This document shows positions 15,955-24,290 of a stretch of DNA of 51,217 nucleotides, piece after piece. The first letter of the stretch is position 1. Every line of letters starts with the position of its first letter. The translations under genes were made by a program, and so were the position numbers. The DNA is from Gammaproteobacteria bacterium. Lineage in GTDB: Bacteria; Pseudomonadota; Gammaproteobacteria; Enterobacterales; Kangiellaceae. The notes beneath the pieces were generated by a model that worked only from the letters and a program-made list of their open reading frames with translations, searched no databases and was not told where the DNA came from. Location of the stretch: NCBI GenBank assembly GCA_013373545.1, contig JABXHQ010000024.1:1-51217 (forward strand), written 5' to 3'.

Positions 15955-18021
15955 TTGTCCAATTTTATTGCCTTTCTTTTCAGTCGAGTCTCAATTTGGC
16001 TATTGTTTGCTTGCTCAATGGCCTTTGCGGCTTCCACCCCTAACCGAATCGATGCGCTTACTGATGCCGCTGCCGAGCAGGTCTACCGCGATCCAGGCAA
16101 AGCCGAATCACTCGCTCGGGAAGCACTGCAATTGGTCGATGAAAATACCCTGTTTGAAGATCGCTATCGAGCCAACATTACCCTATCGGATGCTTTGGTC
16201 GAACAAGATCGTTATCAAGAAGCCTTACAGATTTTAAACACGATGTTACTTGAGGCGGACAACCTCGACTCCACCATTTTAAAAGCACAAATTCTCTCAC
16301 GTACCAGTGAGATTTATTGGTACCAAGGAAAAATCTACGACGCCGTGGACAAACTGGAAACCACACTGAAACTCTATCAAGCTGCGGGCCGACCAGATGA
16401 TGTTTCGAAAACCCTAAATAATCTCGGTATCATGTTTCGTCACCTCGGGGACTACGAAAGTGCTCTGAGTTATTTATTACGCTCGCTCGCAATTAAAGAA
16501 ACCTTAGATAATAAAACCCCTATTGCAACAACATTAAATAATATTGGTGTTATCTACCATCAATTAGAGAAATACCAAGAAGCCATTAGCTACTTTGATC
16601 GTGCAATCGAAATTTTTGAGTTCACCAGTGATGATCCGGGACTCGCCGATCCGCTTAATAATAAAGGGCAAGCACTTGAGCAGCTCGGCCAGTATCCCGA
16701 TGCACTAGAATATTATCAGCGCTCATTAACCATCGAACGTGCTACCCAAAATATTCGAGGTCAAAGTATCTCGCACGCAAGAATTGGTGCTGTACTGCGA
16801 AAGATGCAACGCTTTGATGACGCAAAAGGTCAACTTGCACTTGCCAATGAGCTAGCTCAGAAAACCCAATCTCCAACCGTTTTATCCGAATCGTTATTGC
16901 AACAGGGCTTACTTTACTTAGATTTACAGCAATATGGTCTCGCTGAAAAAGCACTTAATCAAGGGTTGCAACTCGCCACTGAGTCGTCTGAGAAAGAGAA
17001 AATTTCAGAGCTGCATTTTCACTTATCCAAAGTGTATGAAAAGGCTGAAAACTACTCGAGTGCTTTACAGCATTTCCGACTTTATAAACAAATCTCGGAA
17101 GAACTATTAAATGCCAATACACGCGAACGCATCACTCGCTTGCAATTCAAAAATAAACTTGAACAACGTGAACAAGAAATCAATTTACTTAAACAGCAGA
17201 ATAAAATACAAAGCCTTGAGGTGGAGCAAACTCAATCGCGTCAAACTATTATTATTGCCTTTAGTATTACCTTTGTGGTGAGTTTTGGCCTTCTACTTGG
17301 CGTTATCTATCATCGAAAACGTTTAACCCGAGAGCAAGAAATTTCGGATCAGTTAATAACTTTAGATAAACTCAAAACACAGTTTTTAATGCAAGCGAGT
17401 AATGAGCTGTTAACGCCATTAGCGCAAATCAAACAAGTCTCTGAATTTAACCTAAAGCAACTTGACCGTACCAGCTCGGAATTTAAAGCCCTAAATGCAA
17501 TAGAAAAATACAGTGAAAAATTAGAGATTATAATTCGCAACCTGCTTGATTTTAGTGCCGACAAAAATCAAAAGCTCACCATTGCTACAGCCCCGGTACA
17601 AGTCAATGAAGTGGTCAAATATGTTATTGACGTGCTGCATCAGGACTTATCGAACTTAGAGGTTGGCCGACTTTCATTTAGCTTTAACAACCAAGTACCC
17701 GATAACCTACCGAATATCATCGGTGATCAGCAACGCTTAGTGCAATGTTTTTATAACATCGTGCAACGTTTTATTACTCGGCTACAACAAGGCACACTTT
17801 ATTTCCATGCCATTCCAATGGGTGAAAGACTGCTTGTGAGAGTTTCGAACCAACCGCTCGATGAGTCACACGAAAGTTTGCCAAATGATGACAAATGGGC
17901 CTCAATGCCGTTTGAGATGACGTTAGTTCAGCGATTAATTACACTGCAAAACGGAGAAATCTGGATTGACGAACATGATAACGATTATACTGTCTGTTTT
18001 ACTTTACCATTAGAGAACTAG
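15955..18021 (+). CDS. TPR-repeat membrane sensor with a degenerate histidine-kinase core
   Basis: 688 residues. The TTG start at 15955 gives a good signal peptide ending near MAFAAS; the next in-frame ATG would cut it off. Residues 40-400 hold about nine TPR repeats (for example LNNLGIMFRHLGDYESAL, LNNIGVIYHQLEKYQEAI) in the periplasm. A coiled coil (about 395-425) and one membrane helix (about 428-450) follow. The cytoplasmic part resembles HisKA-HATPase, but the phosphoacceptor His is Asn483 (ASNELLTPLA in place of SHELRTPL). An N-box-like segment GDQQRLVQCFYNIVQ (about 590) remains, while the glycine-rich ATP lid boxes are not recognisable. It is likely a pseudokinase signalling by interaction. 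The DUF2288 gene follows after 1 base. Confidence 0.88.
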   Translation: MSNFIAFLFSRVSIWLLFACSMAFAASTPNRIDALTDAAAEQVYRDPGKAESLAREALQLVDENTLFEDRYRANITLSDALVEQDRYQEALQILNTMLLEADNLDSTILKAQILSRTSEIYWYQGKIYDAVDKLETTLKLYQAAGRPDDVSKTLNNLGIMFRHLGDYESALSYLLRSLAIKETLDNKTPIATTLNNIGVIYHQLEKYQEAISYFDRAIEIFEFTSDDPGLADPLNNKGQALEQLGQYPDALEYYQRSLTIERATQNIRGQSISHARIGAVLRKMQRFDDAKGQLALANELAQKTQSPTVLSESLLQQGLLYLDLQQYGLAEKALNQGLQLATESSEKEKISELHFHLSKVYEKAENYSSALQHFRLYKQISEELLNANTRERITRLQFKNKLEQREQEINLLKQQNKIQSLEVEQTQSRQTIIIAFSITFVVSFGLLLGVIYHRKRLTREQEISDQLITLDKLKTQFLMQASNELLTPLAQIKQVSEFNLKQLDRTSSEFKALNAIEKYSEKLEIIIRNLLDFSADKNQKLTIATAPVQVNEVVKYVIDVLHQDLSNLEVGRLSFSFNNQVPDNLPNIIGDQQRLVQCFYNIVQRFITRLQQGTLYFHAIPMGERLLVRVSNQPLDESHESLPNDDKWASMPFEMTLVQRLITLQNGEIWIDEHDNDYTVCFTLPLEN

Positions 18022-18022
18022 T

Positions 18023-18346
18023 ATGGTCGAAACTAACAACGACAAGGCTCCGGAACAGGCCCTTACCTTGCGTCAAAAGCTCAACCTAGAAACGGCTAAA
18101 ATAGCTTGGCACGAACTACAAGTGTCGTTCGCTCGAGGAAATATTGTGGTGGTCGACGCCGATTATGACCTCATTGAGGTTGCTGAAGCGATATCACAGG
18201 ATAACAACGACTTAATCAGTCAATTAATTGCTAGCGGAAAAGTGCTTCGGCCAGATGCTAATTGGGTAAAACAAAACACAACCTTAGATACCACCTTTTG
18301 GGCATTGGTCGTCATTCCATTTGTCATTATTCAAAAAGTATCATGA
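18023..18346 (+). CDS. DUF2288 family protein
   Basis: 107 residues. The family core is visible as LNLETAKIAWHELQVSFARGNIVVVD, followed by a helical region and WALVVIPFVIIQKVS at the end. Family function unknown. The gene starts 1 base after the stop of the TPR sensor and its stop overlaps the ATGATG start of the esterase gene, so all three are one operon and coupled in translation. Confidence 0.88.
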   Translation: MVETNNDKAPEQALTLRQKLNLETAKIAWHELQVSFARGNIVVVDADYDLIEVAEAISQDNNDLISQLIASGKVLRPDANWVKQNTTLDTTFWALVVIPFVIIQKVS

Positions 18347-18972
18347 TGCTTTACATTTTCGCGCGGGCTCTTGGCAAACAGCTTATATTAACCACCCTAC
18401 TACTAGCACTTGTTAGCTGTAGTAATGACAAAACACTGTCACCACTGAGTCAGTCAGATATTATCCTTGCCTTTGGCGATAGTCTTACCTATGGCACCGG
18501 AGCGGCTCGCGAAAACAGTTATCCCGCAGTGTTGGCTAACCTCACAAATTTAACTGTTATCAACAGTGGAATTCCTGGCGATACCACTGATGATGGCCTC
18601 AACCGCATTGCCAGCGTACTTGAACAGGAACAACCACGGTTAGTTTTGCTGTGCTTGGGTGGCAATGATTTTTTGCGCAAAAAATCGTCGCAATCGATTG
18701 CTGCAAATTTAACTGCCCTTATTTCAGAAATTCAATCTAGTGGTGCTGAAGTTGTTTTGATCGCCGTACCGAAGCCAGCGATTTTCCTTAGCGATGCAGA
18801 TTTATATGAAGAAGTAGCTCGTCAGCACAATATTCCGTTATTAAGTCACGAGCTAACTGACCTGTTAAGTGAAGACGACTTTAAATCTGACGCCATCCAT
18901 TTAAACGCAGCCGGTTATGAAAAACTCGCTGAGCAAGTTCATCAGTTCTTAATCGAGCAAGGCGCGCTATAA
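18343..18972 (+). CDS. SGNH/GDSL esterase lipoprotein (TesA-like arylesterase)
   Basis: 209 residues from the ATG at 18343 (or 18346; the two are adjacent codons). The N-terminus has a lipoprotein signal with lipobox LVSC (Cys26), so it should be lipid-anchored, unlike soluble periplasmic TesA. The SGNH blocks are present: FGDSLTYG with S47, the Gly in NSGIPGDTT, LGGNDFLR with the Asn, and DAIHLN with the catalytic Asp and His. It hydrolyses acyl or aryl esters or thioesters; the natural substrate is unknown. A longer frame from 18262 overlaps the DUF2288 gene and lacks the signal at its N-terminus, so I rejected it. Confidence 0.9.
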   Translation: MMLYIFARALGKQLILTTLLLALVSCSNDKTLSPLSQSDIILAFGDSLTYGTGAARENSYPAVLANLTNLTVINSGIPGDTTDDGLNRIASVLEQEQPRLVLLCLGGNDFLRKKSSQSIAANLTALISEIQSSGAEVVLIAVPKPAIFLSDADLYEEVARQHNIPLLSHELTDLLSEDDFKSDAIHLNAAGYEKLAEQVHQFLIEQGAL

Positions 18973-18973
18973 T

Positions 18974-19132
18974 TTAGCGTAATACCTTAAACATCAGGAC
19001 AGCAAAGGCTTCAGTTTTCGACTCAATATGGGAAACCTCTGGGTAATCATTCAGGTGGGTTACCACATAAATTGCACTGACGGCAAAAATAGCCAAACTG
19101 ACTCGTCGCGTCCAAATTCTTACTTGTTTCAT
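18974..19132 (-). CDS. Small 52-residue membrane protein downstream of the ABC permease
   Basis: Reading the minus strand from the ATG at 19132 gives a basic N-terminus (MKQVRIWTRR), one membrane helix (about 11-27, VSLAIFAVSAIYVVTHL) and a short polar tail ending FKVLR, with TAA at 18976-18974. GAGATAG is a reasonable ribosome site. It is too short for most gene finders. It lies 44 bases after the ABC permease stop, beyond a strong terminator (19146-19169), so it would be made in reduced amount as the last gene of the operon. No family recognised; it may be a small accessory subunit. Confidence 0.6.
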   Translation of the reverse strand: MKQVRIWTRRVSLAIFAVSAIYVVTHLNDYPEVSHIESKTEAFAVLMFKVLR

Positions 19133-19145
19133 CGTTCTATCTCGC

Positions 19146-19169
19146 AAAAACAGGGGCCGCTATGGCCCC
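19146..19169 (-). terminator. Rho-independent terminator after the ABC permease
   Basis: On the minus strand GGGGCC-ATAGC-GGCCCC is followed by TGTTTTTG. It sits between the permease stop (19177) and the start of the 52-residue membrane protein. Confidence 0.8.
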
Positions 19170-19176
19170 ATCCCAT

Positions 19177-20064
19177 TTAGTAGCTATCGTCTCGATAACG
19201 TCTGATGTAAATTGCACCAGCAATGCAAGCTACTGCAATTACAATACCCACCCAAAACCCAGTGCTCTTAAACACACCGAACGGATGACCAAGCTTAACC
19301 ATACTTTCACCAAGGTATTCCAATTGTGCAAAATGGTCGCCAATGATTTGTGCAAAGTGTGCAGAACCTAATACAAGTGCCTCGACTAAAATAACACCTA
19401 ATGGAACAAACACGGCGATTAAAAATGCACCCTTTTTCGCATAGGCAGATACTAACCACAACCAACCTAAGATTGGAGCCATCCACAATGAAAGCAAAAT
19501 CAATGAGACAAAATCATTAAAGATTACAATCGGTAAAGAAGACTGTGACCAGACTAAACCCCACGCTGAAACACCATTAATCCACGCCATAATGGTTAAG
19601 ATACAAAGGCCCGCTATTTGCAGAATCACGGCGACGCTTGCGGTAATCGAAGGTGCCACTACAAACGCTGAAAACACTTTTGACAATACTGTTTGCGTAT
19701 CGGAAACAGGCATTGATTTCCAAAATAATATACTGCGATCACGGCGATCGTTGTACAAGCTTCCGAGCGCATAGAAAAACAAGACAAAAATCAATCCTAT
19801 CGTCAAAGGCCCAAGCAGTACTCCATATTGAAAACCTAACATCGCATTTTTCATCTCAGCTAAATTTTCCTCGCTTACTGCATTTAGCTCGTTTTGAAAC
19901 GAAATGCTCGCGTCTCCCATAGAGAAAATAAAACTTTGTGCAGAAAACATTCCGATTATCATGGCAAACAAAACGACACTTGCAATAATAATAGGAGCCA
20001 GCGATAAGCTTTTATTCTCCCAGTATTCACGCAGCACAAGTGTTTTAAAAGTCGTTATATTCAT
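19177..20064 (-). CDS. ABC-2 type transporter permease
   Basis: 295 residues with about six membrane helices (near 20-45, 100-120, 145-180, 185-210, 220-245 and 265-285) and a large extracytoplasmic loop after the first helix. This is the topology of ABC-2 exporters controlled by YtrA-type GntR regulators. The segment YNDRRDRSILFWKSMPVSDTQTVLSK after helix 2 is typical of such permeases. The ATG overlaps the stop of the ATPase gene (ATGA). It pairs with that ATPase to export an unknown substrate, possibly linked to envelope or antimicrobial stress as in related systems; that link is inference. Confidence 0.9.
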   Translation of the reverse strand: MNITTFKTLVLREYWENKSLSLAPIIIASVVLFAMIIGMFSAQSFIFSMGDASISFQNELNAVSEENLAEMKNAMLGFQYGVLLGPLTIGLIFVLFFYALGSLYNDRRDRSILFWKSMPVSDTQTVLSKVFSAFVVAPSITASVAVILQIAGLCILTIMAWINGVSAWGLVWSQSSLPIVIFNDFVSLILLSLWMAPILGWLWLVSAYAKKGAFLIAVFVPLGVILVEALVLGSAHFAQIIGDHFAQLEYLGESMVKLGHPFGVFKSTGFWVGIVIAVACIAGAIYIRRYRDDSY

Positions 20065-20918
20065 GCGTTCACCTCTCTCATTTTCGCAACAAAAAGGTCA
20101 GATACACTTGGGCGATGAATATCCCCTAAGCTGTGCGCAGTTTCGCTTTCTAAACCATCGAAAAGAAAAACTTTGCGGCCAAAAACTTCACGCTCAGCGA
20201 TTGGTTTATATTGCACAGCCTGCTCCACTTTTTCACTCGAAACCATAACTTCAACAAACCGCTCTGATACTTCATCCATAGTTGAGTCGAGAATTATTTT
20301 TCCGTTTTTAATAAACATTAAATCGGTTAATAAGTTTTCAACTTCTTCCACTTGATGCGTCGTTACAATGATTGAACGGTCTTCATCAAAAAACTCCGTT
20401 AACAACTCATTATAAAAGTCTTTACGGTACAAAATATCGAGACCTAAAGTTGGCTCATCAAGCACCAATAGTTCTACTTCAATAGCTAATACCAACGCTA
20501 AATGAAGTTGTGTTACCATCCCTTTCGATAGGTGTCCGACTTTGCTGACTTTATTAATTTTAGTTTTAGCTAAAAACTTCTCAGCTTTTGCTCGATTAAA
20601 TCGCGGATGTACACCTTCAACAAAATCTAAAGCCTGACTGACTTTCATCCAGCGCGGAAGCACAGCAACATCTGCAATAAAACAAACTTTCTGCATCAAC
20701 TTATGGCGATCTTTTTGCGGATCTAAACCGAAAACATCGAGATGTCCGTCAAAGGTTGTAAGACCTAAAATCGCTTTTAGAATAGTCGTTTTGCCAGCTC
20801 CGTTGGGTCCGATAAGTCCTACAATACGACCACGCTTTACCGAGAAATCCACTGAGTCGAGTGCATTAAAAGCACCGTAAGATTTTCTCAATCCACGAGC
20901 GGTAACAACATTACTCAT
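20061..20918 (-). CDS. ABC transporter ATP-binding protein
   Basis: 285 residues. Walker A is GPNGAGKTT (37-45), with a Q-loop-like position around CFIADVAVLPRW, a short signature LSKGM, Walker B LLVLDEPTLGLD, and a switch His in IIVTTHQVEEVE. A C-terminal domain of about 70 residues follows. The signature is LSKGM rather than LSGGQ, common in the YtrB/BcrA-like exporter ATPases. It is translationally coupled to both neighbours: its start overlaps the GntR stop (TAATG) and its end overlaps the permease start. Confidence 0.93.
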   Translation of the reverse strand: MSNVVTARGLRKSYGAFNALDSVDFSVKRGRIVGLIGPNGAGKTTILKAILGLTTFDGHLDVFGLDPQKDRHKLMQKVCFIADVAVLPRWMKVSQALDFVEGVHPRFNRAKAEKFLAKTKINKVSKVGHLSKGMVTQLHLALVLAIEVELLVLDEPTLGLDILYRKDFYNELLTEFFDEDRSIIVTTHQVEEVENLLTDLMFIKNGKIILDSTMDEVSERFVEVMVSSEKVEQAVQYKPIAEREVFGRKVFLFDGLESETAHSLGDIHRPSVSDLFVAKMREVNA

Positions 20919-21286
20919 TACGCTTCCCCTTGTTCTTTAGGTCGTTTTAACAGTTCTTCAGTATTCAATCCAAGACGCTCAATTTTTTCCAAAACGATTG
21001 GCCATTCGGTGGTCAAAAACTGGTGACGCTCCTTAACTAAAAGCTTATCCCTAGCACCTTCTTGAACAAACATACCTACCCCTCTTCGCTTCTCTACTAA
21101 ATTATCATCAACAAGTTCTTGATAAGCCTTTGAAACTGTAATTGGATTGAGCTGAAAATCAGCTGAAACTTGACGAACCGAAGGCAATGCGTCGCCTTCC
21201 TTAAGTTCTTTATCCAATATTGAAGCTATGACTTTATCGCGAAGTTGACGATATATTGGCTGACTGTCGTTCCAATTTGCCTGCAT
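20918..21286 (-). CDS. GntR-family (YtrA-type) transcriptional regulator
   Basis: 122 residues, the short YtrA class: an N-terminal winged helix (QPIYRQLRDKV, LPSVRQVSADFQLNPITVSKAYQEL, RGVGMFV) and a short helical dimerisation tail in place of a large effector domain. YtrA-type repressors control the ABC exporter encoded in their own operon, which fits this order exactly. A near-perfect inverted repeat at 21343-21366, overlapping a promoter, is its likely autoregulatory operator. Confidence 0.93.
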   Translation of the reverse strand: MQANWNDSQPIYRQLRDKVIASILDKELKEGDALPSVRQVSADFQLNPITVSKAYQELVDDNLVEKRRGVGMFVQEGARDKLLVKERHQFLTTEWPIVLEKIERLGLNTEELLKRPKEQGEA

Positions 21287-21342
21287 CTGTCACTCACTCT
21301 CTTTTGCGTTGTTAGGTAACGAATTACCGCCTCCACCGAACT

Positions 21343-21366
21343 GGTGTTATATGTAACTATATCACC
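21343..21366. promoter_or_regulatory. Inverted repeat, probable operator of the GntR-ABC operon
   Basis: GGTGTTATA-TGTAAC-TATATCACC matches its own reverse complement at 8 of 9 arm positions. On the minus strand it contains a -10-like TATAGT, preceded at 16 bases by TTGCGT, so repressor binding would cover the promoter. The start codon of the GntR gene is about 57 bases downstream. Confidence 0.65.
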
Positions 21367-21498
21367 ACATCACCAAAACGCAATAACTATTGATTAAAAT
21401 TACACCCGTATGTTACAACAAACCTCTATCCAACTGTTTTATATAGACTTTTTAATCTTTAAGAATGTAACAAATAGTTCTCATCCAGCAGCATTTAT

Positions 21499-21522
21499 GC
21501 CGAAACTGTGTTAGGATTCGGC
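21499..21522. repeat. Small inverted repeat just before the YeiH-family gene
   Basis: GCCGAA (21499-21504) and TTCGGC (21517-21522) flank 12 bases and end 8 bases before the ATG. It could be an mRNA hairpin affecting initiation or a regulator site. No strong ribosome site is visible for the downstream gene: an AGGA lies inside the loop, too far from the ATG for normal spacing. Confidence 0.35.
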
Positions 21523-21530
21523 AAAAATTA

Positions 21531-22466
21531 ATGAGAACACCGATGCACAGGCCACTTTTTTTCGCTTTAGTGCTGGCGGTTTTAGTGGCTATCTTCGGAG
21601 GCTGGTTAAACGCCGGTACCGCATTATTGAGCGGTATTTTTATCGCACTCACCTTAGGTCACCCTTGGGTGGCTCATGCGCGCCGCTATTCCGCTTTAGT
21701 ACTTAAAGCCGCGATTGTGTTAATGGGCTTTGGGATGTCGATCAGTAGCGTTGCGCAAACGGCAAGTGCCACCTTTTGGATTACGGCAGCAACCTTAGTG
21801 GCAGCGTTAGTTTTTGGCTATTGCTTAATGCGCCTGCTGCAACTGGACAGTACCACCAGCTTACTGCTTTCCAGTGGTACAGCGATTTGTGGGGGTAGCG
21901 CAATTGCAGCTGTGTCGCAAGTGATTAAACCGCCCGCTGAGAAGACAGCCTTTGCCGTTACGGTGGTGTTTTTACTCAACATTGTTGCACTGTATATTTT
22001 CCCGGTGATCGGGCAATGGTTAGCATTAACCCAGTATCAGTTTGGTGTATGGGCCGCTTTAGCCATTCATGATACAAGTTCTGTGGTGGGCGCTGCGGCC
22101 CAGTTTGGTGATCAAGCTCTAGACGTCGCATCCACGGCAAAGCTAGCGCGTGCGCTTTGGATCATCCCGCTAACAGTAGCGTTATCAATGTTTTGGCAAA
22201 CATCCAAACTGCGTATTAGCATACCGCTCTTTATTATATTGTTTTTACTCGCAGCTATTGCACGCTCACTCATTCAAGCTCCGGAATTATTTGACGGCTT
22301 AGCATTATTAAGTCGCTATCTGTTGAATATCGCACTATTTATGATGGGATTGGGCATGACGCGTTCGACGTTACGCGATTTAAGCCTAAAACCACTGTTA
22401 TTTGGAATACTACTTTGGCTGCTATTAGCGGCACTTTCACTGGTGCTGGTATTGTATGCTCTCTAA
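21531..22466 (+). CDS. YeiH family putative sulfate exporter (UPF0324)
   Basis: 311 residues and about ten membrane helices. The family's conserved sections are visible: GIFIALTLGHP, LKAAIVLMGFGMS, the SGTAICGGSAIAAVSQV loop (about 119-135), and AIHDTSSVVGAAAQFG (about 182-197). The YeiH name 'sulfate exporter' is tentative in the family; the substrate is not proven here. The gene is followed after 16 bases by nudC in the same direction. The start could also be the ATG four codons in; neither has a good ribosome site. Confidence 0.9.
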   Translation: MRTPMHRPLFFALVLAVLVAIFGGWLNAGTALLSGIFIALTLGHPWVAHARRYSALVLKAAIVLMGFGMSISSVAQTASATFWITAATLVAALVFGYCLMRLLQLDSTTSLLLSSGTAICGGSAIAAVSQVIKPPAEKTAFAVTVVFLLNIVALYIFPVIGQWLALTQYQFGVWAALAIHDTSSVVGAAAQFGDQALDVASTAKLARALWIIPLTVALSMFWQTSKLRISIPLFIILFLLAAIARSLIQAPELFDGLALLSRYLLNIALFMMGLGMTRSTLRDLSLKPLLFGILLWLLLAALSLVLVLYAL

Positions 22467-22482
22467 CTGACGAGTTTAAAAA

Positions 22483-23469
22483 ATGTTTAAGTTCAATCAG
22501 ACTTTTCTCGATCGCAATGCGATTGTTCGTGATGATCCAGAGCAAATTGAACGCTTAGCTAGCGACCCAAGAGTTAAGCTAATTTTATTCAATGAACGTT
22601 TCCAAGTTCTGATGTCTCCCGATGGAATTCACACTGCAAATGCCGCGCACGATAGTCAAGCTCCGCAGTCGTCAGAATGGCTCTACCTCGGCCAATCGCA
22701 ACCTTATGTAACCACTTCGGGCGGTACAGATATAACCAACACGGACAGCATTCGCTCTGAATCGAGCAACCATAAGTCAAATAATGCTCCATGGTTTTGT
22801 GCGATAATCAACAGCCACAGCTTTGAATTGCAGCATCATCGACAATGGAGCGACTTGCGCTTAACCATGTCAGCCATCGCCGAGCCGGAAGCCTCTGCCG
22901 TAGCCTTCGCCAAAGCCTTGTTATACTGGCACAAAAAACATCAATATTGTGGCAAGTGTGGAGAGAAGACGATCATTCAGTCGAGCGGACATGAACGTCA
23001 ATGCACTGCATGCCAACAAGTCGTTTACCCGCGAACCGATCCTGCAATAATTATTTCAGTTACTCATAAAGGGCGATTATTACTGGCCCGTCAAGCAAGC
23101 TGGCCACCGGCTCGCTACTCAGTACTCGCAGGCTTCGTCGAGCCTGGAGAGTCCTTCGAGCAAGCTGCAGAACGTGAAGTTCTAGAAGAAAGTGGAATTA
23201 CTATTCACTCACCCGAGTATATCGCATCGCAGCCATGGCCATTTCCTTGCTCCATCATGATTGGCTTTACCGCAGAGGCCAAGAACGACGCGATTAACTT
23301 GGATGACGATGAGCTGGAACATGCATTTTGGGTTGAACCCGAAGAGCTGATCAGCAAACTAGCGGCGGGCGAATTGAAGCTGCCGACCTACGGTTCGATT
23401 TCGCACTATTTAATTGATCGCTGGGCTGATCAACATGGCGTGTCGATTTCTCGTTGGGATCACCCTTAA
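22483..23469 (+). CDS. nudC: NAD(H) pyrophosphatase / RNA-decapping Nudix hydrolase
   Basis: 328 residues, longer than Escherichia coli NudC (257) because of a larger N-terminal domain. A zinc ribbon is visible as CGKCGEK...CTACQQ (about 159-186). The Nudix box is GFVEPGESFEQAAEREVLEESG (cut here for length at the usual 22-residue motif span, about 220-241), with the NudC-specific SQPWPFPCS after it. It cleaves NADH to NMNH and AMP and removes NAD caps from RNA. It is likely cotranscribed with the YeiH gene. Confidence 0.95.
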   Translation: MFKFNQTFLDRNAIVRDDPEQIERLASDPRVKLILFNERFQVLMSPDGIHTANAAHDSQAPQSSEWLYLGQSQPYVTTSGGTDITNTDSIRSESSNHKSNNAPWFCAIINSHSFELQHHRQWSDLRLTMSAIAEPEASAVAFAKALLYWHKKHQYCGKCGEKTIIQSSGHERQCTACQQVVYPRTDPAIIISVTHKGRLLLARQASWPPARYSVLAGFVEPGESFEQAAEREVLEESGITIHSPEYIASQPWPFPCSIMIGFTAEAKNDAINLDDDELEHAFWVEPEELISKLAAGELKLPTYGSISHYLIDRWADQHGVSISRWDHP

Positions 23470-23472
23470 CAA

Positions 23473-23646
23473 TTAGTGCTCAAAATCAGCCATGTACTCA
23501 CGTAACTCTTTTAACTCACGTAAAATTTCTAACCGGCGCCACTTAGGCAGTTTTTCGCTTGCTTCGCCACTGGTTAAATCAACGCCGATCAAATTGGCTA
23601 ACGCGTTTACATCGGTTAAATTCTGTTTGCTGGCACGAGGTTGCAT
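23473..23646 (-). CDS. Small 57-residue protein, DUF3545-like C-terminus
   Basis: On the minus strand an ATG at 23646, preceded by a strong AGGAGA ribosome site, opens a 57-codon frame ending TAA at 23475. The C-terminal half (PKWRRLEILRELKELREYMAD) is a charged helix reminiscent of the KWREIE...L.L segment of small DUF3545/PA3496-like proteins. That resemblance is weak and from memory. It is convergent with nudC (3-base gap) and divergent from the thioredoxin-like gene (47-base gap). It falls below common length cut-offs and would be missed. Confidence 0.6.
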   Translation of the reverse strand: MQPRASKQNLTDVNALANLIGVDLTSGEASEKLPKWRRLEILRELKELREYMADFEH

Positions 23647-23693
23647 AATGCTTTCTCCTGTTTCATTAATACTCCAATTTATAGCGGGCGAAC

Positions 23694-24281
23694 ATGACTA
23701 AAAAAAGAACGCTAGATGACAATACTTTGACTATTTTTCAGAACTTGAAACAGAGGATTTCGCGGATTTCGCCTAAGAAAATTCTAATTTCTATTAGCGG
23801 TCATCTCGCAATATTCGCACTCGTCATAACGGCGGTTCATTATTACCAAACTCAAAGCACATTAAATCCAGCGGAGCATCTTAAAATGCCGGTTAGCCAG
23901 TTACCACTGGTGACTGGTGAAACGCTTAATACGCGCTCATTAAATGATAAGCCTACGGTCTATTATTTTTTTGCGCCTTGGTGCAAGGTTTGCGAGTATT
24001 CCATCGATAATTTGACTGCTCTTGAACCACAGTGGCGCGAGGATAAAGTTAATGTTCTGATCATTGCGCTAGATTACAGTTCACTCAATGAAGTTACGGC
24101 TTATATTGATCGCCATCAACTGCCGTTTCCGGTTGCACTCGGTTCAAGAACAATCGCTGAACGATATAAAATCAATGGCTATCCAACTTATTATATTGCC
24201 GATGCTGAAGGAATATTAAACTGGGTAAGCGTTGGCTACTCGACCGAATTAGGTTTAATCACTCGATTACAATTACTGTAG
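23694..24281 (+). CDS. Membrane-anchored thioredoxin-like protein (TlpA/ScsD type)
   Basis: 195 residues. A basic N-terminus and one membrane helix (about 35-55) place the redoxin domain in the periplasm. The active site is FFAPWCKVCEYS (CxxC at about 101-104) and the cis-Pro loop is NGYPTYYI. It likely reduces or oxidises exported protein disulfides; it is closest in look to the ScsD/TlpA group. Followed after 9 bases by the ATP-grasp gene, so it is the first gene of a three-gene cassette. Confidence 0.9.
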   Translation: MTKKRTLDDNTLTIFQNLKQRISRISPKKILISISGHLAIFALVITAVHYYQTQSTLNPAEHLKMPVSQLPLVTGETLNTRSLNDKPTVYYFFAPWCKVCEYSIDNLTALEPQWREDKVNVLIIALDYSSLNEVTAYIDRHQLPFPVALGSRTIAERYKINGYPTYYIADAEGILNWVSVGYSTELGLITRLQLL

Positions 24282-24290
24282 GACTCAATA

